DNA of 32,985 nucleotides from Myxosarcina sp. GA_180221_E-2-1-MAG-40_15 (GTDB lineage Bacteria; Cyanobacteriota; Cyanobacteriia; Cyanobacteriales; Xenococcaceae). How positions within the stretch are numbered: position 1 is the stretch's first letter; each line of letters begins with the position of its first letter. The position numbers and the translations under genes were made by a program. Below are positions 32,985 through 32,985 of the stretch, one piece after another. Below the pieces are notes generated by a model, which saw only the letters and a list, made by a program, of their open reading frames with translations, made no database searches and was not told where the DNA came from. The stretch spans positions 1 to 32,985 of the forward strand of contig JAIMKV010000056.1 of the NCBI GenBank assembly GCA_020692205.1, written 5' to 3'.

Positions 32985-32985
32985 G

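Overview
The window is cyanobacterial chromosome. The palindrome GCGATCGC (HIP1) recurs throughout from about 2.5 kb onward. Several genes are cyanobacterial in type: sulfiredoxin, DUF3143, DUF2294, a ComFB-domain protein, a roughly 400-aa IspH and a group 2 sigma factor. Base composition is moderately AT-rich, and the intergenic gaps carry heptamer tandem repeats and small GC-rich palindromes. A unicellular, baeocytous or filamentous cyanobacterium fits. I cannot name the genus from sequence alone.

Layout. 1-4000 is an accessory region. A serine recombinase (204-824) abuts the last ~70 codons of a lost hsdM. Then come an intact-looking hsdS, a toxin-antitoxin pair, and an hsdR that kept its reading frame but lost two internal blocks. 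The first 2.5 kb has no HIP1. 4060-4682 holds two overlapping FeoA-domain genes. 4921-9172 holds glpD and priA on the minus strand. 10050-11159 is a group 2 sigma factor behind a 0.7-kb structured upstream region. 11307-16592 holds DUF3143, ispH, an M16 peptidase homologue without the zinc motif, and an ABC exporter. 16684-23698 holds sulfiredoxin, DUF2294, a DsbA-like protein, a small secreted protein, a YihY/BrkB membrane protein, DUF2945 and DUF4385 genes, a lipoprotein, a tandem ComFB-domain protein and a VanZ-like protein. 23789-24858 is an amino-acid-type solute-binding protein behind debris of an interrupted gene and a TnpB scrap. 24883-32882 is a purine module.

The purine module is the clearest functional unit. 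An AzgA-type purine permease and an adenine-deaminase-type enzyme run on the plus strand. Divergently transcribed are the FAD subunit, a fused [2Fe-2S]/molybdopterin subunit, XdhC and a MocA-like cytidylyltransferase of a xanthine dehydrogenase. The inferred route is adenine import, deamination to hypoxanthine, then oxidation to xanthine and urate. No urate-degrading gene lies in the window.

The first and last 23 bases (1-23 and 32962-32984) are a perfect inverted repeat, and a serine recombinase starts 181 bp inside the left copy. This could be a recombinase-addressed inversion. It could equally be two copies of one outside repeat at which the sequence was cut. Essential genes inside (priA, ispH) argue against a transposon.
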